DNA from: Phytobacter palmae
Lineage (GTDB): Bacteria; Pseudomonadota; Gammaproteobacteria; Enterobacterales; Enterobacteriaceae
Assembly (NCBI GenBank): GCA_900112785.1
Contig: FONB01000005.1
Span: 310,001 to 374,000, forward strand
Direction of reading: 5' to 3'
DNA length: 64,000 nucleotides
The notes beneath the pieces are model-generated. The model had not been told where the DNA came from, did no database searches, and saw only the letters and a list, made by a program, of their open reading frames with translations. The position numbers and the translations under genes are program-made. Below are positions 34,176-44,571 of the stretch, one piece after another (position 1 is the stretch's first letter; the number at the start of each line of letters is the position of its first letter).

Positions 34176-35792
34176 TCAGTGTTTGATCAAATACATCGTG
34201 CGGGTATAAGCCACATCTTCTGGGTTGGTAATGGGGTAACCTTTCAACCACGGTTTAATCAGTCGTCCATTGGTATATTGATAGACGGGAATGATCGGCG
34301 CTTTTTCGGCGATGATTTTCTCTGCCGCATTGTAATCCGCATTACGGGCATCGAGCTGTGTTTCCTGCGCAGCCTGACTGATAACTTTGTCATATGCCGG
34401 ATCGTTAAAACGCGCGATATTTCCGCTATGGGTGGAGGTCAGCAGCGACAGAAAGGTGGACGGTTCATTGTAATCTCCCACCCACGAAGCGCGAATCACA
34501 TCAAAGTTGCCCGTATTACGGCTATCGATATACGTTTTCCATTCCTGATTTTGCAGTTTGACATCAATGCCCAGATTCTTTTTCCACATTGACGCCACCG
34601 CAATCGCAATTTTCTGATGCGTCTCGGAGGTGTTGTACAGTAACGTCAGTTCCAGTGGGCGTTGCGGACCATAACCTGCGGCACGGAGCAATGTTTTTGC
34701 CTGGGCATTGAGCTCCGCCTGGCTCATTTTTTCCATTGCTGATGGCTGCGGTTTAAACCCTGCGGTTACGTCCGGTGTGAATCTCCAGGCCGGTTTTTCC
34801 CCGGTGCCTAACACCTTCTCAGCCACCACACGGCGATCAACTGTCATACTTAGCGCCAGACGTACTCGCGGATCGGCTGTCGGCCCTTTTTGCGTATTAA
34901 GGGCGTAGTAATAGGTGCCGAGTTGCGGCGGTGTGTAAACCTGGCCGGGAATATCCTTGAGTAATTTCTGGTACTGATTTTTCGGGAATGATTCAGTGAT
35001 ATCAATCCCACCGGCAAGATAACGGTTTGTCGCCGCCGTTTCCTGATTGATCGGCACAAAGGTCACTTTTTGAATGACAGTTTTACTATTGTCCCAGTAA
35101 TGGGTGTTGGGTTTGAGTTCAATTTTCTCATTCACCACCCTGCTTTCCAGTACGTAAGCGCCATTGCCGACCAGGTTTCCGGGACGCGTCCAGTCCGGGC
35201 CGCTTTCAACATTGGCTTTCTGCACCGGGTAAAGCGCGAAACTAGCCGCCAGGTTCGCAAACCATGGTAGTGGCTTATCAAGTTGCACCCGCAGCGTATG
35301 GGCATCGACCGCCGTCACGCCAAGCTTATCCGGTGTGGCTTTGCCATCAATAATGTCCTGCGCACTGGTGATACCAGCCAGCGCTGCAAACCAGGCAAAG
35401 GGAGACGTTGTTTTCGGATCAACCAGGCGCTGCCAGCTGTACACAAAATCTTGCGCAGTGACCGGCGTACCGTCAGACCACTTTGCATCACTACGCAGGG
35501 AAAATGTCCAGACGCGGTTATCGCTGGTCTGCCATTTAGTGGCAACGCCAGGAATGATCTCACCTTTCTCATTCTGATTGACCAGGCCTTCGTACAGATC
35601 GCGAATGACCTGAATTTCCGGTAACCCCACAGCCTTCGCTGGGTCAAGCGTCGCGGGTTCGTCTTTAATATGGCGAACCAACTCCTGTTTCTGAGCCAGT
35701 TCCGTGCCTGGCGGAACATCCGCAGCCCAGGGCGATGAGGAAAAACCACAGAGTAAAAGCGCACAACTGAGCAACGAGACAGGATGCTTCAT
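34176..35792 (-). CDS. mppA: Periplasmic murein-tripeptide-binding protein MppA
   Basis: A 538-residue OppA-type solute-binding protein (SBP_bac_5). It captures L-Ala-gamma-D-Glu-meso-Dap in the periplasm and hands it to the Opp permease for reuse. A signal peptide (about 1-23, MKHPVSLLSCALLLCGFSSS...AWA) is followed by VRHIKDEPATLDPAKAVG and FSLRSDAKWSDGTPVTAQDF, both typical. It lies next to mpaA and ycjG, which degrade and rearrange the same peptide, so the three form a murein recycling locus. Confidence 0.94.
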   Translation of the reverse strand: MKHPVSLLSCALLLCGFSSSPWAADVPPGTELAQKQELVRHIKDEPATLDPAKAVGLPEIQVIRDLYEGLVNQNEKGEIIPGVATKWQTSDNRVWTFSLRSDAKWSDGTPVTAQDFVYSWQRLVDPKTTSPFAWFAALAGITSAQDIIDGKATPDKLGVTAVDAHTLRVQLDKPLPWFANLAASFALYPVQKANVESGPDWTRPGNLVGNGAYVLESRVVNEKIELKPNTHYWDNSKTVIQKVTFVPINQETAATNRYLAGGIDITESFPKNQYQKLLKDIPGQVYTPPQLGTYYYALNTQKGPTADPRVRLALSMTVDRRVVAEKVLGTGEKPAWRFTPDVTAGFKPQPSAMEKMSQAELNAQAKTLLRAAGYGPQRPLELTLLYNTSETHQKIAIAVASMWKKNLGIDVKLQNQEWKTYIDSRNTGNFDVIRASWVGDYNEPSTFLSLLTSTHSGNIARFNDPAYDKVISQAAQETQLDARNADYNAAEKIIAEKAPIIPVYQYTNGRLIKPWLKGYPITNPEDVAYTRTMYLIKH

Positions 35793-35979
35793 GAGATCCC
35801 CTTTTATGTTTTGAAGCTAAGCCAAAGATGAGGTAATTATTTGTTTTAGAACGAACGAATGCAAATTTTCGTCGATGGAAAGTTGACGGCTATTCCTTTT
35901 TACCTGAATACAGCAATAATTTGTCCATATGAGAAATATGCCTAAAACTTGCAATAAGCCAACCAGAAAAAGGATGACT

Positions 35980-36693
35980 ATGCCTGCTTCACGCCCACGC
36001 CCGGAACGGGGTGCTTTTCCTTCCGGTAGCGAATATTACGGACATTCTCTGTTAGGTGCGCCGCTCATCTGGTTTCCGGCAACCGAAGCCTCGCATGCCA
36101 GCGGGCTTATCATTGCGGGAACCCACGGAGATGAAAATTCCTCTATCGTAACGCTCTCCTGCGCCTTGCGTACGCTGAAACCAGAGCTACGTCGCCACCA
36201 CGTTGTGCTGGCCGTTAATCCCGATGGTTGTCAGCTTGGCCTGCGCGCTAATGCGAATGGCGTGGATTTGAATCGCAACTTTCCCGCCGCAAACTGGAAA
36301 CCCGGCGAAACGGTTTATCGCTGGAACAGTGCCGCAAAAGCGCGTGACGTGGTGTTATCGACAGGCGACGCTCCCGCCTCCGAACCGGAAACCCGCGCGT
36401 TATGCCAGTTGATTCATCAGTTGCGTCCCGCATGGGTAGTGTCGTTTCATGACCCGCTGGCATGTGTGGAAGATCCGCGTAATAGCGCGTTTGGTCAGTG
36501 GCTGGCGCAGGCGTTTAACCTGCCTCTGGTCACCAGTGTAGGTTACGAAACGCCAGGCTCTTTCGGCAGCTGGTGTGCGGATATGAATTTGCACTGCATC
36601 ACAATGGAATTCCCGCCAGTTTCAGCCGATGAAGCCAGCGAGAAATACCTGAGCGCGATGATCGCTCTATTGCATTATGACCGGGAAAGATGA
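35980..36693 (+). CDS. mpaA: Murein tripeptide amidase MpaA
   Basis: A 237-residue M14-type zinc carboxypeptidase. It splits the gamma-D-Glu-meso-Dap bond of the tripeptide brought in by MppA/Opp. Zinc ligands are visible in AGTHGDENSS (H, E) and in VVSFHDPLA (H), and the catalytic Glu in TMEFPP; NANGVDLNRNFPA holds the substrate-binding Arg. I chose ATG 35980 after AAAAAGG; ATG 35974 is in frame but too close to the ribosome site, and the frame is open from 35929. The gene ends overlapping convergent ycjG by 19 bases. Confidence 0.92.
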   Translation: MPASRPRPERGAFPSGSEYYGHSLLGAPLIWFPATEASHASGLIIAGTHGDENSSIVTLSCALRTLKPELRRHHVVLAVNPDGCQLGLRANANGVDLNRNFPAANWKPGETVYRWNSAAKARDVVLSTGDAPASEPETRALCQLIHQLRPAWVVSFHDPLACVEDPRNSAFGQWLAQAFNLPLVTSVGYETPGSFGSWCADMNLHCITMEFPPVSADEASEKYLSAMIALLHYDRER

Positions 36694-37649
36694 AGCTGGC
36701 CGGGGGTAAATTGCAGCGCCGGTTCGACATCCACCGCAAGCCATGTGGGGCCGTCGAGATCGGCGAAGCGAACCTCACCCACCAAAGGCAGCGCCGCAGC
36801 AATGGCCCTTGAAGTGCAAATCATGCACCCCAGCATCAATCCAAAACCTTGCTCTCGCGCCGCACGGGCCAGGGCCAACGCTTCTGTCAGCCCACCGGTT
36901 TTATCCAGTTTGATGTTTACCATCTCATAGCGCCCCGCCAGCGCAGCGAGATCCCGCTGCGTATGACAACTTTCATCGGCACAGATGGGCAATGGATGAA
37001 TAAAGTTACTCAGTGCGGCATCGTCGCCTGCCGGAAGCGGCTGTTCGAGCATCGCCACACCGAGGTCCGCCAGGAGTTGACAGCGGGCGGCGAGACCTTC
37101 GCTTTGCCAGGACTCATTGGCATCAACAATCAGCGTCGCTTCCGGCGCGGCGGCGCGTATCGCCACCAGCCTTTCGCTGATCAAGTGATCGTCAAGTTTC
37201 ACCTTAAGCAGCTTTGCGCCAGCCTCCCACAGCGCTGAGGCACTGGCGGCCATTTGCTCTGGCGTACCGATAACCACTGTTTGCGCAGTAGTGACTGCGG
37301 CGGGCAATGTTACCCCCACATACTGCCCAAGCGTCATTCCCTGTCGTCTGGCCTCCAGATCCCAAAGCGCACAATCCACGGCATTACGCGCCGCGCCGGC
37401 AGGAAGCAATGTCTGGAGTTCTTCTCGGGTCAGACGATTTTCCAGTTGTGGCAGAATTGTCATAATCTGCGCAATCACCGAAGCCTCGCTCTCACCATAA
37501 CGTGGGTATGGCGTACATTCTCCTGCGGCTTTGACGCCGTCATCTTCCAGTTCAACGACCACTACCCGGGCCTCGCTGCGCGCACCCCGTGCGATCACAA
37601 AAGGCGTGTGTAACGGCCAGGTTTCATCATAAACCTTAACGCTTCTCAT
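36675..37649 (-). CDS. ycjG: L-Ala-D/L-Glu epimerase
   Basis: A 324-residue enolase-superfamily enzyme that turns L-Ala-D-Glu from murein into L-Ala-L-Glu for degradation. The catalytic lysines are in LLKVKLD (KxK) and in VNIKLDKTGG; the metal ligands are the Asp of LIVDANESW, the Glu of LEQPLP and the Asp of CADES. The start at 37649 (RSVKVYDETWPL) is chosen because AGGAGAAAGG precedes it and the length fits; the open frame extends to 37727. It completes the set mppA-mpaA-ycjG. Confidence 0.94.
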   Translation of the reverse strand: MRSVKVYDETWPLHTPFVIARGARSEARVVVVELEDDGVKAAGECTPYPRYGESEASVIAQIMTILPQLENRLTREELQTLLPAGAARNAVDCALWDLEARRQGMTLGQYVGVTLPAAVTTAQTVVIGTPEQMAASASALWEAGAKLLKVKLDDHLISERLVAIRAAAPEATLIVDANESWQSEGLAARCQLLADLGVAMLEQPLPAGDDAALSNFIHPLPICADESCHTQRDLAALAGRYEMVNIKLDKTGGLTEALALARAAREQGFGLMLGCMICTSRAIAAALPLVGEVRFADLDGPTWLAVDVEPALQFTPGQLHLSRS

Positions 37650-37766
37650 CCCTTTCTCCTCTGCCGCCCTTTCCACGAGTATAGATGTGAAATTAGGTTT
37701 GCCGTGGTCCTTGCTTTCAGAATACACTAGCGCTGAAGTTAACTATATGTAAACAGGAAGATATCT

Positions 37767-38273
37767 ATGTCACAGCTTGTCCATTTCCAGGGTAATCCAG
37801 TTTCCGTTGCCGGTAAGATTCCGCAGGTCGGGTCCAAAGCCGCACCGTTCTCTCTCGTGGCGAAAGACCTGTCTGACGTTGCGTTAAGCCAGTTTGCTGG
37901 TAAACGTAAAGTTCTTAATATTTTCCCCAGCATTGATACCGGCGTATGCGCCGCATCAGTGCGTAAATTTAACGAGCTGGCAACAGGCGTAAACGACACG
38001 GTCGTTCTGTGCATTTCTGCTGACCTGCCGTTCGCCCAGTCCCGCTTCTGCGGCGCAGAAGGTCTGAGCAATGTGATCACCCTGTCCACTCTGCGTAACG
38101 CGGAGTTCCTGGAAAACTACGGTGTGGGAATTTCAGAAGGCGCGCTGAAAGGACTGGCGGCACGTGCCGTGGTGGTCATTGACGAAAATGACAACGTTAT
38201 TTTCAGTCAACTCGTCAATGAAATCACCAACGAGCCTGACTACGCTGCCGCACTGGACGTGCTGAAAGGCTAA
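37767..38273 (+). CDS. tpx: Lipid hydroperoxide peroxidase Tpx
   Basis: A 168-residue atypical 2-Cys peroxiredoxin that reduces alkyl hydroperoxides with thioredoxin in the periplasm/cytosol fraction. The peroxidatic Cys is in [16 protein letters not shown] and the resolving Cys in [12 protein letters not shown], as in E. coli (Cys61/Cys95). It lies between divergent ycjG and convergent tyrR and ends at a shared hairpin. Confidence 0.97.
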   Translation: MSQLVHFQGNPVSVAGKIPQVGSKAAPFSLVAKDLSDVALSQFAGKRKVLNIFPSIDTGVCAASVRKFNELATGVNDTVVLCISADLPFAQSRFCGAEGLSNVITLSTLRNAEFLENYGVGISEGALKGLAARAVVVIDENDNVIFSQLVNEITNEPDYAAALDVLKG

Positions 38274-38281
38274 TGAAGTCT

Positions 38282-38307
38282 GCCCGGCAACATGCTATTT
38301 GCCGGGC
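38282..38307. terminator. tpx/tyrR bidirectional terminator
   Basis: GCCCGGCAA-N8-TTGCCGGGC forms a nine-base-pair stem 8 bases after the tpx stop and 8 bases beyond the tyrR stop. The T-tract is short on both strands. Confidence 0.65.
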
Positions 38308-38315
38308 TATTCCTG

Positions 38316-39857
38316 CTATTCATCGCCCTTTTTCTGATTCAATCCATACTCCCGCAACTTATTCGCGATCGCGGTATGCGAGACACCAAGACGCTTAGCC
38401 AGCTTACGCGTGCTGGGGAAACTGCGATAGAGCTGTGTCAGTACCGAGCGTTCAAAGCGGCTGGTGATCTCATCGAGCGACCCTTCCATGGCATCTTCGC
38501 CAACAGGCATGGTGGTGGCATCGAAGTCCGGCAGCAGAATATCCTGTGAGCGCAGCTCATAACCTTCCAGTTGGGTAAGCGCACGGTAAACAGCATTTTT
38601 TAACTGACGGACATTGCCCGGCCAGCCATAACGCGTCAGGACATTACCCAGATCGGCCGATAATTTAGGCCGGGGAACACCCTGCTCATCGGCAAAACGG
38701 GCAACAAAGAGTTCGGTTAGCGGCATGATATCCTGCGGGCGCTCCCGCAGCGGCGGTATATTCAGCGTCAGAACATTCAGGCGGTAATAGAGATCTTCAC
38801 GGAACACCCCCTTTTGCACCAGATCCACCAGGTTACGTTGGGTCGCGCAAATCACCCGCACATCAACATGGACCTCGTGATCTTCCCCAACCCGGCGGAA
38901 CGTCCCGTCGTTAAGAAAACGCAGCAGTTTAACCTGCATACGCGCAGACATTTCGCCGATTTCATCCAATAACACCGAACCGCCATTAGCCTGCTCAAAG
39001 AAGCCTTTTTTTCCTTCCGGAGCATGACCAAACAGTTCACTTTCGACGGCATCTTCCGGTATAGAGGCGCAGTTCAGCGCCAGATAAGGTTTTGCCGCAC
39101 GGGGGCTGGCCATATGGCAGGCACGCGCCAGCAGATCTTTTCCGGTACCCGTGTCACCGGTAATCAGTAGCGGCGCCGTGAGCGTCGCCAGCTTCCGGGC
39201 TTGCTCCAATACCTGACGCATTTTGGGGCTGACAGCGACAATCTGGCTGAATGCACCCAGATCCTGTTGCGAAAGATTTTGTAACTGGCGTCCCATTCGG
39301 ACGGTGGAACGCAGCATGACTACCGCGCCGGTCAGAACCGGTTCACCGGTTTCGCCTTCCAGATGGACCGGAGTAATTTCCATCAGGAAGTTTTGTCCAT
39401 TGATGGCAACATGTTCGCTATGGGAGTTGTGAGGGTTGCTTTCCAGCCAACGCGTAAAATTGAAACCGGAAATCAGTTGTACTGCGTTGTGATTGCGCAA
39501 TTTACTCTGGTCCAGCGCAAATAGCTGGCAACTTGCCGGGTTCGCCAGTTCAATCTTCCCTTTCATATCCAGCGATAACACGGGTTCCGGCAGCGCCTCC
39601 AGCACCGCACTCAGTGCGCGGTGCTCACGCTCGGAAGGCATCCACAAGACAGTGCGCACATCAGTTACGCCGGGGATGCGACGAATCTCTGCCATAAGGC
39701 TGCTGAATGTATTAAATTCCAGAGCAGCAAAATTCAGGTAGATGCGCCCGACAGGGTCTATCTCAATTCCGCGTAAATCAATGCCACGTAACACCAGTAA
39801 ATCCAGCAGTTCGCGTGTCAGACCCAGCCGGTCTTCACAAAAGACTTCAAGACGCAT
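38316..39857 (-). CDS. tyrR: Aromatic amino acid regulator TyrR
   Basis: A 513-residue regulator that represses or activates genes for aromatic amino acid synthesis and transport in response to Tyr, Phe and Trp. An ACT domain (1-70, MRLEVFCEDRLGLTRELLDL) is followed by PAS, an AAA+ domain with Walker A GDTGTGKDLL and no GAFTGA loop (FGHAPEGKKGFFE instead), as expected since TyrR works with sigma-70, and a C-terminal helix-turn-helix (STRKLAKRLGVSHTAIANKL). The start at 39857 matches E. coli length. A TyrR box lies upstream. Confidence 0.96.
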   Translation of the reverse strand: MRLEVFCEDRLGLTRELLDLLVLRGIDLRGIEIDPVGRIYLNFAALEFNTFSSLMAEIRRIPGVTDVRTVLWMPSEREHRALSAVLEALPEPVLSLDMKGKIELANPASCQLFALDQSKLRNHNAVQLISGFNFTRWLESNPHNSHSEHVAINGQNFLMEITPVHLEGETGEPVLTGAVVMLRSTVRMGRQLQNLSQQDLGAFSQIVAVSPKMRQVLEQARKLATLTAPLLITGDTGTGKDLLARACHMASPRAAKPYLALNCASIPEDAVESELFGHAPEGKKGFFEQANGGSVLLDEIGEMSARMQVKLLRFLNDGTFRRVGEDHEVHVDVRVICATQRNLVDLVQKGVFREDLYYRLNVLTLNIPPLRERPQDIMPLTELFVARFADEQGVPRPKLSADLGNVLTRYGWPGNVRQLKNAVYRALTQLEGYELRSQDILLPDFDATTMPVGEDAMEGSLDEITSRFERSVLTQLYRSFPSTRKLAKRLGVSHTAIANKLREYGLNQKKGDE

Positions 39858-39927
39858 GGAAATATCACCCAACATTATCAACTAATGCCAGGATGATATG
39901 TCAGTTCCTGTCTGGCAGGAAGATGTC

Positions 39928-39945
39928 TGTCAAGAAATATTGACA
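39928..39945. promoter_or_regulatory. TyrR box in the tyrR-ycjF region
   Basis: TGTCAA-GAAATA-TTGACA is a perfect palindrome with the TyrR-box form TGTAAA-N6-TTTACA, differing only at the symmetric fourth position. It lies about 70 bases before the tyrR ATG, which fits autoregulation. Confidence 0.7.
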
Positions 39946-39998
39946 GCATGGCGGAAAAGTGGGCGCTGTGCCGTAAAGTTAAACGCGCAGCGCACAAT

Positions 39999-41063
39999 TT
40001 ATAGTCCATCACGCTTCGGGGATTTGCCTTTTTGCACTGTCTCTTTGAGTTGCACTACTAACTGGCGGCGAAAATCGCCCAGCCGCGGTTTGTCATCGTC
40101 AATCCATGGTAACGGGCGGCACAACTCCATGGCTTTGATACCTAATCGGGCGGTCAATAAACCTGCGCCAATCCCCTGTGCGGCACGGGCGGAGAGACGA
40201 GCTGCAAGATCTTGCGACATCCAGTCCATACCCACTTCGCGCACCATTTCACTGGCTCCGGCAAAGGCAATATTAAGTAACACCAGGCGAAAGAGACGCA
40301 GTCGGCTGTAATACCCAAGCTCAATACCATAAAGCGTCGCAATGCGGTTAATCAGCCGCAGGTTGCGCCAGGCGATAAACGCCATATCCACCACCGCAAG
40401 AGGACTCACGGCAATCATTAATGTTGATTCAGCCGCCGAGCGACTGATCTCTCGCCGTGCCTGGTTATCCAGCACGGGCTGCACGATATGTGCATACAGC
40501 GATACCACTTCCTGGTCATTTTGCGTTTCATGAATAGCGGCATACCAGCGCTGGAGCGCGGGATGCGCATGGTCAAGCCCGGCCTGACGCGCCAGGCTTT
40601 CACAAAATGCGCGTCCTTTCCCCGTTCCGTGGCTGTGAAGTAATTCACGCGCCTCGTCCCGAGCCTGGGCGCGCTGACGTAGCCGCCATAAACGACGCCA
40701 TTCCGTCGCCACGGAACCCACACCTGCACCGACAATCAATGCCCCGGCGGCACATCCGCCCATAGCCACCCAATCCTGAGTCTGCCAGGCATTCATCGCC
40801 CATTGCACGCCCTGCCCGACAACGCTTGCGCCAAACAGCCCCATCCCGGTCAACACCATTTTGCGCCACAGGCTGCGTTTGGGATGCAACGCCGCCTCAA
40901 CGGCGGCTTCTGCCGGACCTTCTTCGCCCATTTCGTCAGGATTGACCGGGGCAAAGTTTTCAGCCAGTTCGTCGCCAAATGTTTGCGCAGCTTTAACCTG
41001 CATGACGGTCTCCGCTTCCAGCGGCCCGGTAAAATCGATACGCGGTTTGAGGGGTTCGCTCAT
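39999..41063 (-). CDS. ycjF: Inner-membrane protein YcjF (DUF697)
   Basis: A 354-residue protein with a polar N-terminus, two membrane helices in the middle (about 70-90 and 100-120, [19 protein letters not shown] and [20 protein letters not shown]) and a C-terminal DUF697 domain. It is the usual partner of YcjX: the two overlap by 4 bases and are co-transcribed. In E. coli they belong to the sigma-32/PspF-linked stress set near psp; biochemical function is unknown. Confidence 0.93.
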   Translation of the reverse strand: MSEPLKPRIDFTGPLEAETVMQVKAAQTFGDELAENFAPVNPDEMGEEGPAEAAVEAALHPKRSLWRKMVLTGMGLFGASVVGQGVQWAMNAWQTQDWVAMGGCAAGALIVGAGVGSVATEWRRLWRLRQRAQARDEARELLHSHGTGKGRAFCESLARQAGLDHAHPALQRWYAAIHETQNDQEVVSLYAHIVQPVLDNQARREISRSAAESTLMIAVSPLAVVDMAFIAWRNLRLINRIATLYGIELGYYSRLRLFRLVLLNIAFAGASEMVREVGMDWMSQDLAARLSARAAQGIGAGLLTARLGIKAMELCRPLPWIDDDKPRLGDFRRQLVVQLKETVQKGKSPKRDGL

Positions 41064-42463
41064 CGCAATTTATCTCCCAGTAAAAATTCCAGCGCGGCGT
41101 CCAGACGGATATGCGGCAACGGCTTATCCACATCCAGCGCCTGAGGACGAAAGGATTCAAACTGAAACCCCTGTTTTTCCCAGAATGCCTGGCCTGGCAG
41201 GCGCGCTGGCACCTCGCCGGGGTAAAACGTGAGCGGGGAACCATCGCTCAGTCGGTGACCACGTAAAGCGGGAATTTTCTCGCCATTAACGTCAATTACG
41301 CCACTTTGCGTTGCCTGAACGGAAGCCAGACCGACACAATCCATGCTGATGCCTTCAAACGCGGCGTTTTGCCATGCATCCTGAATCAGTTGCTGGAGTA
41401 GCGACACCATATTGGCATGCTGATCGAGAGTGACATGATCCGCTTTTGTGGCGGCAAACAGCAGTTTGTCGATAACCGGCGAGAACAGACGACGAAACAA
41501 TGTCCGCTGGCCATAGTGAAAGCTCTGCATCAGTTGTGTCAGCGCCAGGCGCATATCACTGAAGGCCTGCGGCCCGCTATTGAGTGGCTGCAGACAATCC
41601 ACCAGTACTATCTGGCGGTCAAAACGCAGGAAGTAATTTTTGTAAAACGCCTTCACGACATGCTCGCAATAGTAGTTATACCGGTCGCGCAGCATACCCG
41701 CGTTCGTGTGTTTACCCGCCTGCGCCAGTCTGGCTTCTCCTGTTTCGTCCACATCGGGCCACGGGAAAAATTGCAGCGCAGGCGCGCCGGCCATATCACC
41801 GGGCAGAACAAAACGACCCGGCTGAATAAAATGCAACCCTTCGCGTTTGCACTGATGCAAATAATCTGTCCACGCGGCGGCAATCTCCGCCAGGCGGTTT
41901 TCATCGGCAGGCGCTAAAGGATCCAGCCCCTTACACATGTCTTGCCACTTCTGCGACCATTCGCCACGAGCCCCCTGCAACAGACCGCGCATCTGTCGTG
42001 ACCAGCTCTGGTAATCCTGAGCCAGCATTGGCAAATCGAGCAGCCATTCGCCGGGATAATCGACAATTTCCAGATACAGGGTGGAGGTCTCTTTAAAATG
42101 GCGCAGCAGCGAATCCTGTGACCGAAAACGCAGCGCGAGTCGAATCTCGCTGACACCACGTGTAGGTGTTGGCCAGACGGGCGGCGTACCATAGAGTTGC
42201 GCCAGTCCTTCGTCATAAGTAAAACGAGGAATACCAAAATCACGCTGCGGAACTCGTTTAACACCAAGCAGTCGCTCTTCACGTACCGCGCTGAACAACG
42301 GGAGCCGCGCGCCCGCATGAACGTTAAGCAGCTGGTTCACCATTGCGGTGATAAATGCTGTCTTTCCGCTACGGCTAAGCCCCGTGACGGCTAACCGCAG
42401 ATGGCGGTCCATCCCCCGGTTTACCAGGGCATTAAGTTCATTTTTCCATCGTTCAATCGTCAT
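41060..42463 (-). CDS. ycjX: Stress-related P-loop GTPase-like protein YcjX
   Basis: A 467-residue DUF463 protein with an N-terminal P-loop, [20 protein letters not shown], and a later [15 protein letters not shown] block resembling a Walker B region. Homologues bind GTP/GDP and are induced by heat and envelope stress. It is the first gene of ycjX-ycjF and lies just beyond pspE, as in E. coli, where transcripts can extend from psp. Confidence 0.93.
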   Translation of the reverse strand: MTIERWKNELNALVNRGMDRHLRLAVTGLSRSGKTAFITAMVNQLLNVHAGARLPLFSAVREERLLGVKRVPQRDFGIPRFTYDEGLAQLYGTPPVWPTPTRGVSEIRLALRFRSQDSLLRHFKETSTLYLEIVDYPGEWLLDLPMLAQDYQSWSRQMRGLLQGARGEWSQKWQDMCKGLDPLAPADENRLAEIAAAWTDYLHQCKREGLHFIQPGRFVLPGDMAGAPALQFFPWPDVDETGEARLAQAGKHTNAGMLRDRYNYYCEHVVKAFYKNYFLRFDRQIVLVDCLQPLNSGPQAFSDMRLALTQLMQSFHYGQRTLFRRLFSPVIDKLLFAATKADHVTLDQHANMVSLLQQLIQDAWQNAAFEGISMDCVGLASVQATQSGVIDVNGEKIPALRGHRLSDGSPLTFYPGEVPARLPGQAFWEKQGFQFESFRPQALDVDKPLPHIRLDAALEFLLGDKLR

Positions 42464-42570
42464 TCCGTGCCGCCATGAAATCTGAAAATTTATTCACAGG
42501 ATATATGAGATGAGGTGCACTTCGGCAGATATCAACGGTAGCGAGGCGAATGCCCCGCCGCCAGGAGATA

Positions 42571-42873
42571 TTATTCAGAGGTAACGACAGGCTTTTTCAG
42601 ACCGGCAATGCCGCCCATATTGATGACATTCTGATAACCCATTTGCTGTAATGCATCCTGTGCCAGTGTCGCCTGCCGCCCGGAATTGCAGTACAGGTAA
42701 AGGATGTCCTCTTTTGCCAGTGGCGGAAAGGTCCCGGCCTGAATATCGCGAAGCGGTATATTCAGAGCCCCCTGAATATGTTCACACTGAAATTGTTCCG
42801 GGATCCGTACATCAATCCACTTCTGCGCAGTAATAGCCGGTGTGCTGGTGGCGATACGCGTTTGTTTTAACAT
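42571..42873 (-). CDS. pspE: Rhodanese-fold protein PspE lacking an export signal
   Basis: A 100-residue single-domain thiosulfate sulfurtransferase. WIDVRIPEQFQCEHIQGALN and the active-site loop YCNSGRQATLA with its catalytic Cys are clear. E. coli PspE is periplasmic with a hydrophobic signal peptide. Here the N-terminus MLKQTRIATSTPAITAQK is polar, no hydrophobic segment is available in the frame even up to 42909, so the product is predicted to stay in the cytoplasm. GGAAGGAC precedes the ATG at 42873. It follows pspD with a 91-base gap. Confidence 0.88.
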   Translation of the reverse strand: MLKQTRIATSTPAITAQKWIDVRIPEQFQCEHIQGALNIPLRDIQAGTFPPLAKEDILYLYCNSGRQATLAQDALQQMGYQNVINMGGIAGLKKPVVTSE

Positions 42874-42964
42874 CCGTCCTTCCTTTGGTTTTGTTAAATC
42901 CTTCGCCAACTATACGCGCGGGCATATTGCGGTTGTAGTACTGTTATCGCATTCTGCGCATGGA

Positions 42965-43183
42965 TTACTTCATAAAACGCTTCGAAAATCTGCTCGCCGC
43001 GCGATTCAGTAATGGTTCAAGCGCAAAAGCCAGCAACAATTTTACCGGACGTCGCGCCACCGATTTCACCGCCCAGCCTGCAACCCCCGCCGGGCCAAAG
43101 CGCAGCGCGGCCAGCAGGACAACTTTCCCGGCGATTTTCATCCCCGGTTTAACTTTCTGTGTAGCCTGTCGCCACGTTGCCAT
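42965..43183 (-). CDS. pspD: Phage shock protein PspD
   Basis: A 72-residue basic peripheral inner-membrane protein of the psp operon, with a hydrophobic segment [19 protein letters not shown] (about 21-39) and an Arg/Lys-rich C-terminus. Its exact role is unclear. It follows pspC by 17 bases and AGGTATC stands before the ATG. Confidence 0.9.
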   Translation of the reverse strand: MATWRQATQKVKPGMKIAGKVVLLAALRFGPAGVAGWAVKSVARRPVKLLLAFALEPLLNRAASRFSKRFMK

Positions 43184-43200
43184 TGCCTGATACCTCTTTA

Positions 43201-43560
43201 TTAAAGCTGTCGGAAACGGCTGCGCAGAGAGAACGTGTCGGAGGTGACATAACGTTCCATCTGACGCAGACGGTGTTCACCGGCTTCCAGTTCCGCGTCC
43301 ACAGCATCCAGAAGCTGGCTGCTGGTGGGTGCGTTTTCGGCATCCACTGCGCTCTCCGGCATCGGATCAAGGAAGAAAGTCATGACGATGTAGACCACCA
43401 CCACCGGGAAAAACAGCCCGAACAGCATGGCCAGCACCGTTATCAGACGGATCAACTTCACCGGAACATCCAGATAGTGCGCAACGCCGGCACATACCCC
43501 TTTCACCATGCCTTGCTGCGGGATACGCCATAATTTCTTATTGTTGTTTAAACCTGCCAT
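43201..43560 (-). CDS. pspC: Phage shock protein PspC
   Basis: A 119-residue inner-membrane protein that, with PspB, senses envelope stress (for example secretin mislocalisation) and takes PspA off PspF. The PspC domain [20 protein letters not shown] is N-terminal, followed by one or two helices (about 38-68) and an acidic cytoplasmic/periplasmic tail with a Leu-rich heptad region. Start and pspB stop overlap by one base. Confidence 0.95.
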   Translation of the reverse strand: MAGLNNNKKLWRIPQQGMVKGVCAGVAHYLDVPVKLIRLITVLAMLFGLFFPVVVVYIVMTFFLDPMPESAVDAENAPTSSQLLDAVDAELEAGEHRLRQMERYVTSDTFSLRSRFRQL

Positions 43561-43784
43561 CAGCGATCTCTCCAGTTCGGATGCTCTGCATCAAGAATGT
43601 CTTCCAGCGCCTGAATACGTTCACGCATTCGCCGGGCGTCGTCGGTCAGTTGCACCAGCCGTTGCTGCTCACTTTGCGGTAGTTCACCGCGTGAGGTACG
43701 GTTGTTGTAGTGCAGCCATAACCAGACCGGCAAAATAAACAGCACGAATAATGTCAGGGGAATGGCCAGAAAAAGCGCGCTCAT
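43560..43784 (-). CDS. pspB: Phage shock protein PspB
   Basis: A 74-residue protein with one N-terminal membrane helix (LFLAIPLTLFVLFILPVWLW) and a cytoplasmic coiled coil (QQRLVQLTDDARRMRERIQAL). It acts with PspC as stress sensor. It follows pspA by 67 bases and its stop touches the pspC start. Confidence 0.95.
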   Translation of the reverse strand: MSALFLAIPLTLFVLFILPVWLWLHYNNRTSRGELPQSEQQRLVQLTDDARRMRERIQALEDILDAEHPNWRDR

Positions 43785-43851
43785 GTGTACTCCTTACAGG
43801 TGATAATGGGGCGACATCTCCGGATGCCGCCTGCAATGTCTCGCAAAAATA

Positions 43852-44520
43852 TTATTGATTATCCTGTTTCATTTTTGCTTTCAGCTGCGCCAGTTGTTCG
43901 CTGATTTCGTCGTCCGCTTTCAGTTCAGAGAACTGCTGATCCAGCGTCTTGTGTTTCCCAAAACCATGACTTTCCGCTTCGGCTTCCATCTGGTCAATTC
44001 GACGTTCGAAAGACTCAAAACGGGCCATCGCTTCATCAATTTTGCCGCTATCAAGCTGGCGACGCACATCGCGGGACGAACTCGCCGCCTGGTGACGTAA
44101 AGAGAGCGCCTGCTGGCGTGCGCGTGTTTCGCTGAGTTTACTTTCCAGCTCGCCAATCTCTTTTTTCATCCTGGCGAGGGTTTCATCAACCTGCACCACT
44201 TCCTGCTCCAGCGTGTCGATAAGCGCCGTCACTTTCTGCTTCTCGATCAGCGCCGCACGAGCCAGATCGTCTTTATCTTTACGCAATGCCAGCTCAGCTT
44301 TTTCCTGCCATTCAACCTGTTGCGCGGTCGCCTGCTCGACGCGACGTACGAGCTGTTTTTTCTCCGCCAGCGCACGGGCTGAGGTTGAACGCACTTCGAC
44401 CAGCGTGTCTTCCATTTCCTGGATCATCAGACGCACCAGCTTTTGCGGATCTTCTGCACGCTCAAGCAGCGAGTTGATGTTGGCATTCACGATGTCGGCA
44501 AAACGAGAAAAAATACCCAT
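43852..44520 (-). CDS. pspA: Phage shock protein PspA
   Basis: A 222-residue PspA/IM30 (ESCRT-III-like) coiled-coil protein. In unstressed cells it binds and inhibits PspF; under stress it coats the inner membrane and limits proton leak. The N-terminal amphipathic helix [20 protein letters not shown] is intact, and the rest is nearly all helix. It is first in pspABCDE and is read from the sigma-54 promoter at 44572-44587. Confidence 0.97.
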   Translation of the reverse strand: MGIFSRFADIVNANINSLLERAEDPQKLVRLMIQEMEDTLVEVRSTSARALAEKKQLVRRVEQATAQQVEWQEKAELALRKDKDDLARAALIEKQKVTALIDTLEQEVVQVDETLARMKKEIGELESKLSETRARQQALSLRHQAASSSRDVRRQLDSGKIDEAMARFESFERRIDQMEAEAESHGFGKHKTLDQQFSELKADDEISEQLAQLKAKMKQDNQ

Positions 44521-44571
44521 AATCTGTTCCTCTTGATTTCTGTAATCGGGCCTTGCCCTGCTCTCAGCTAT

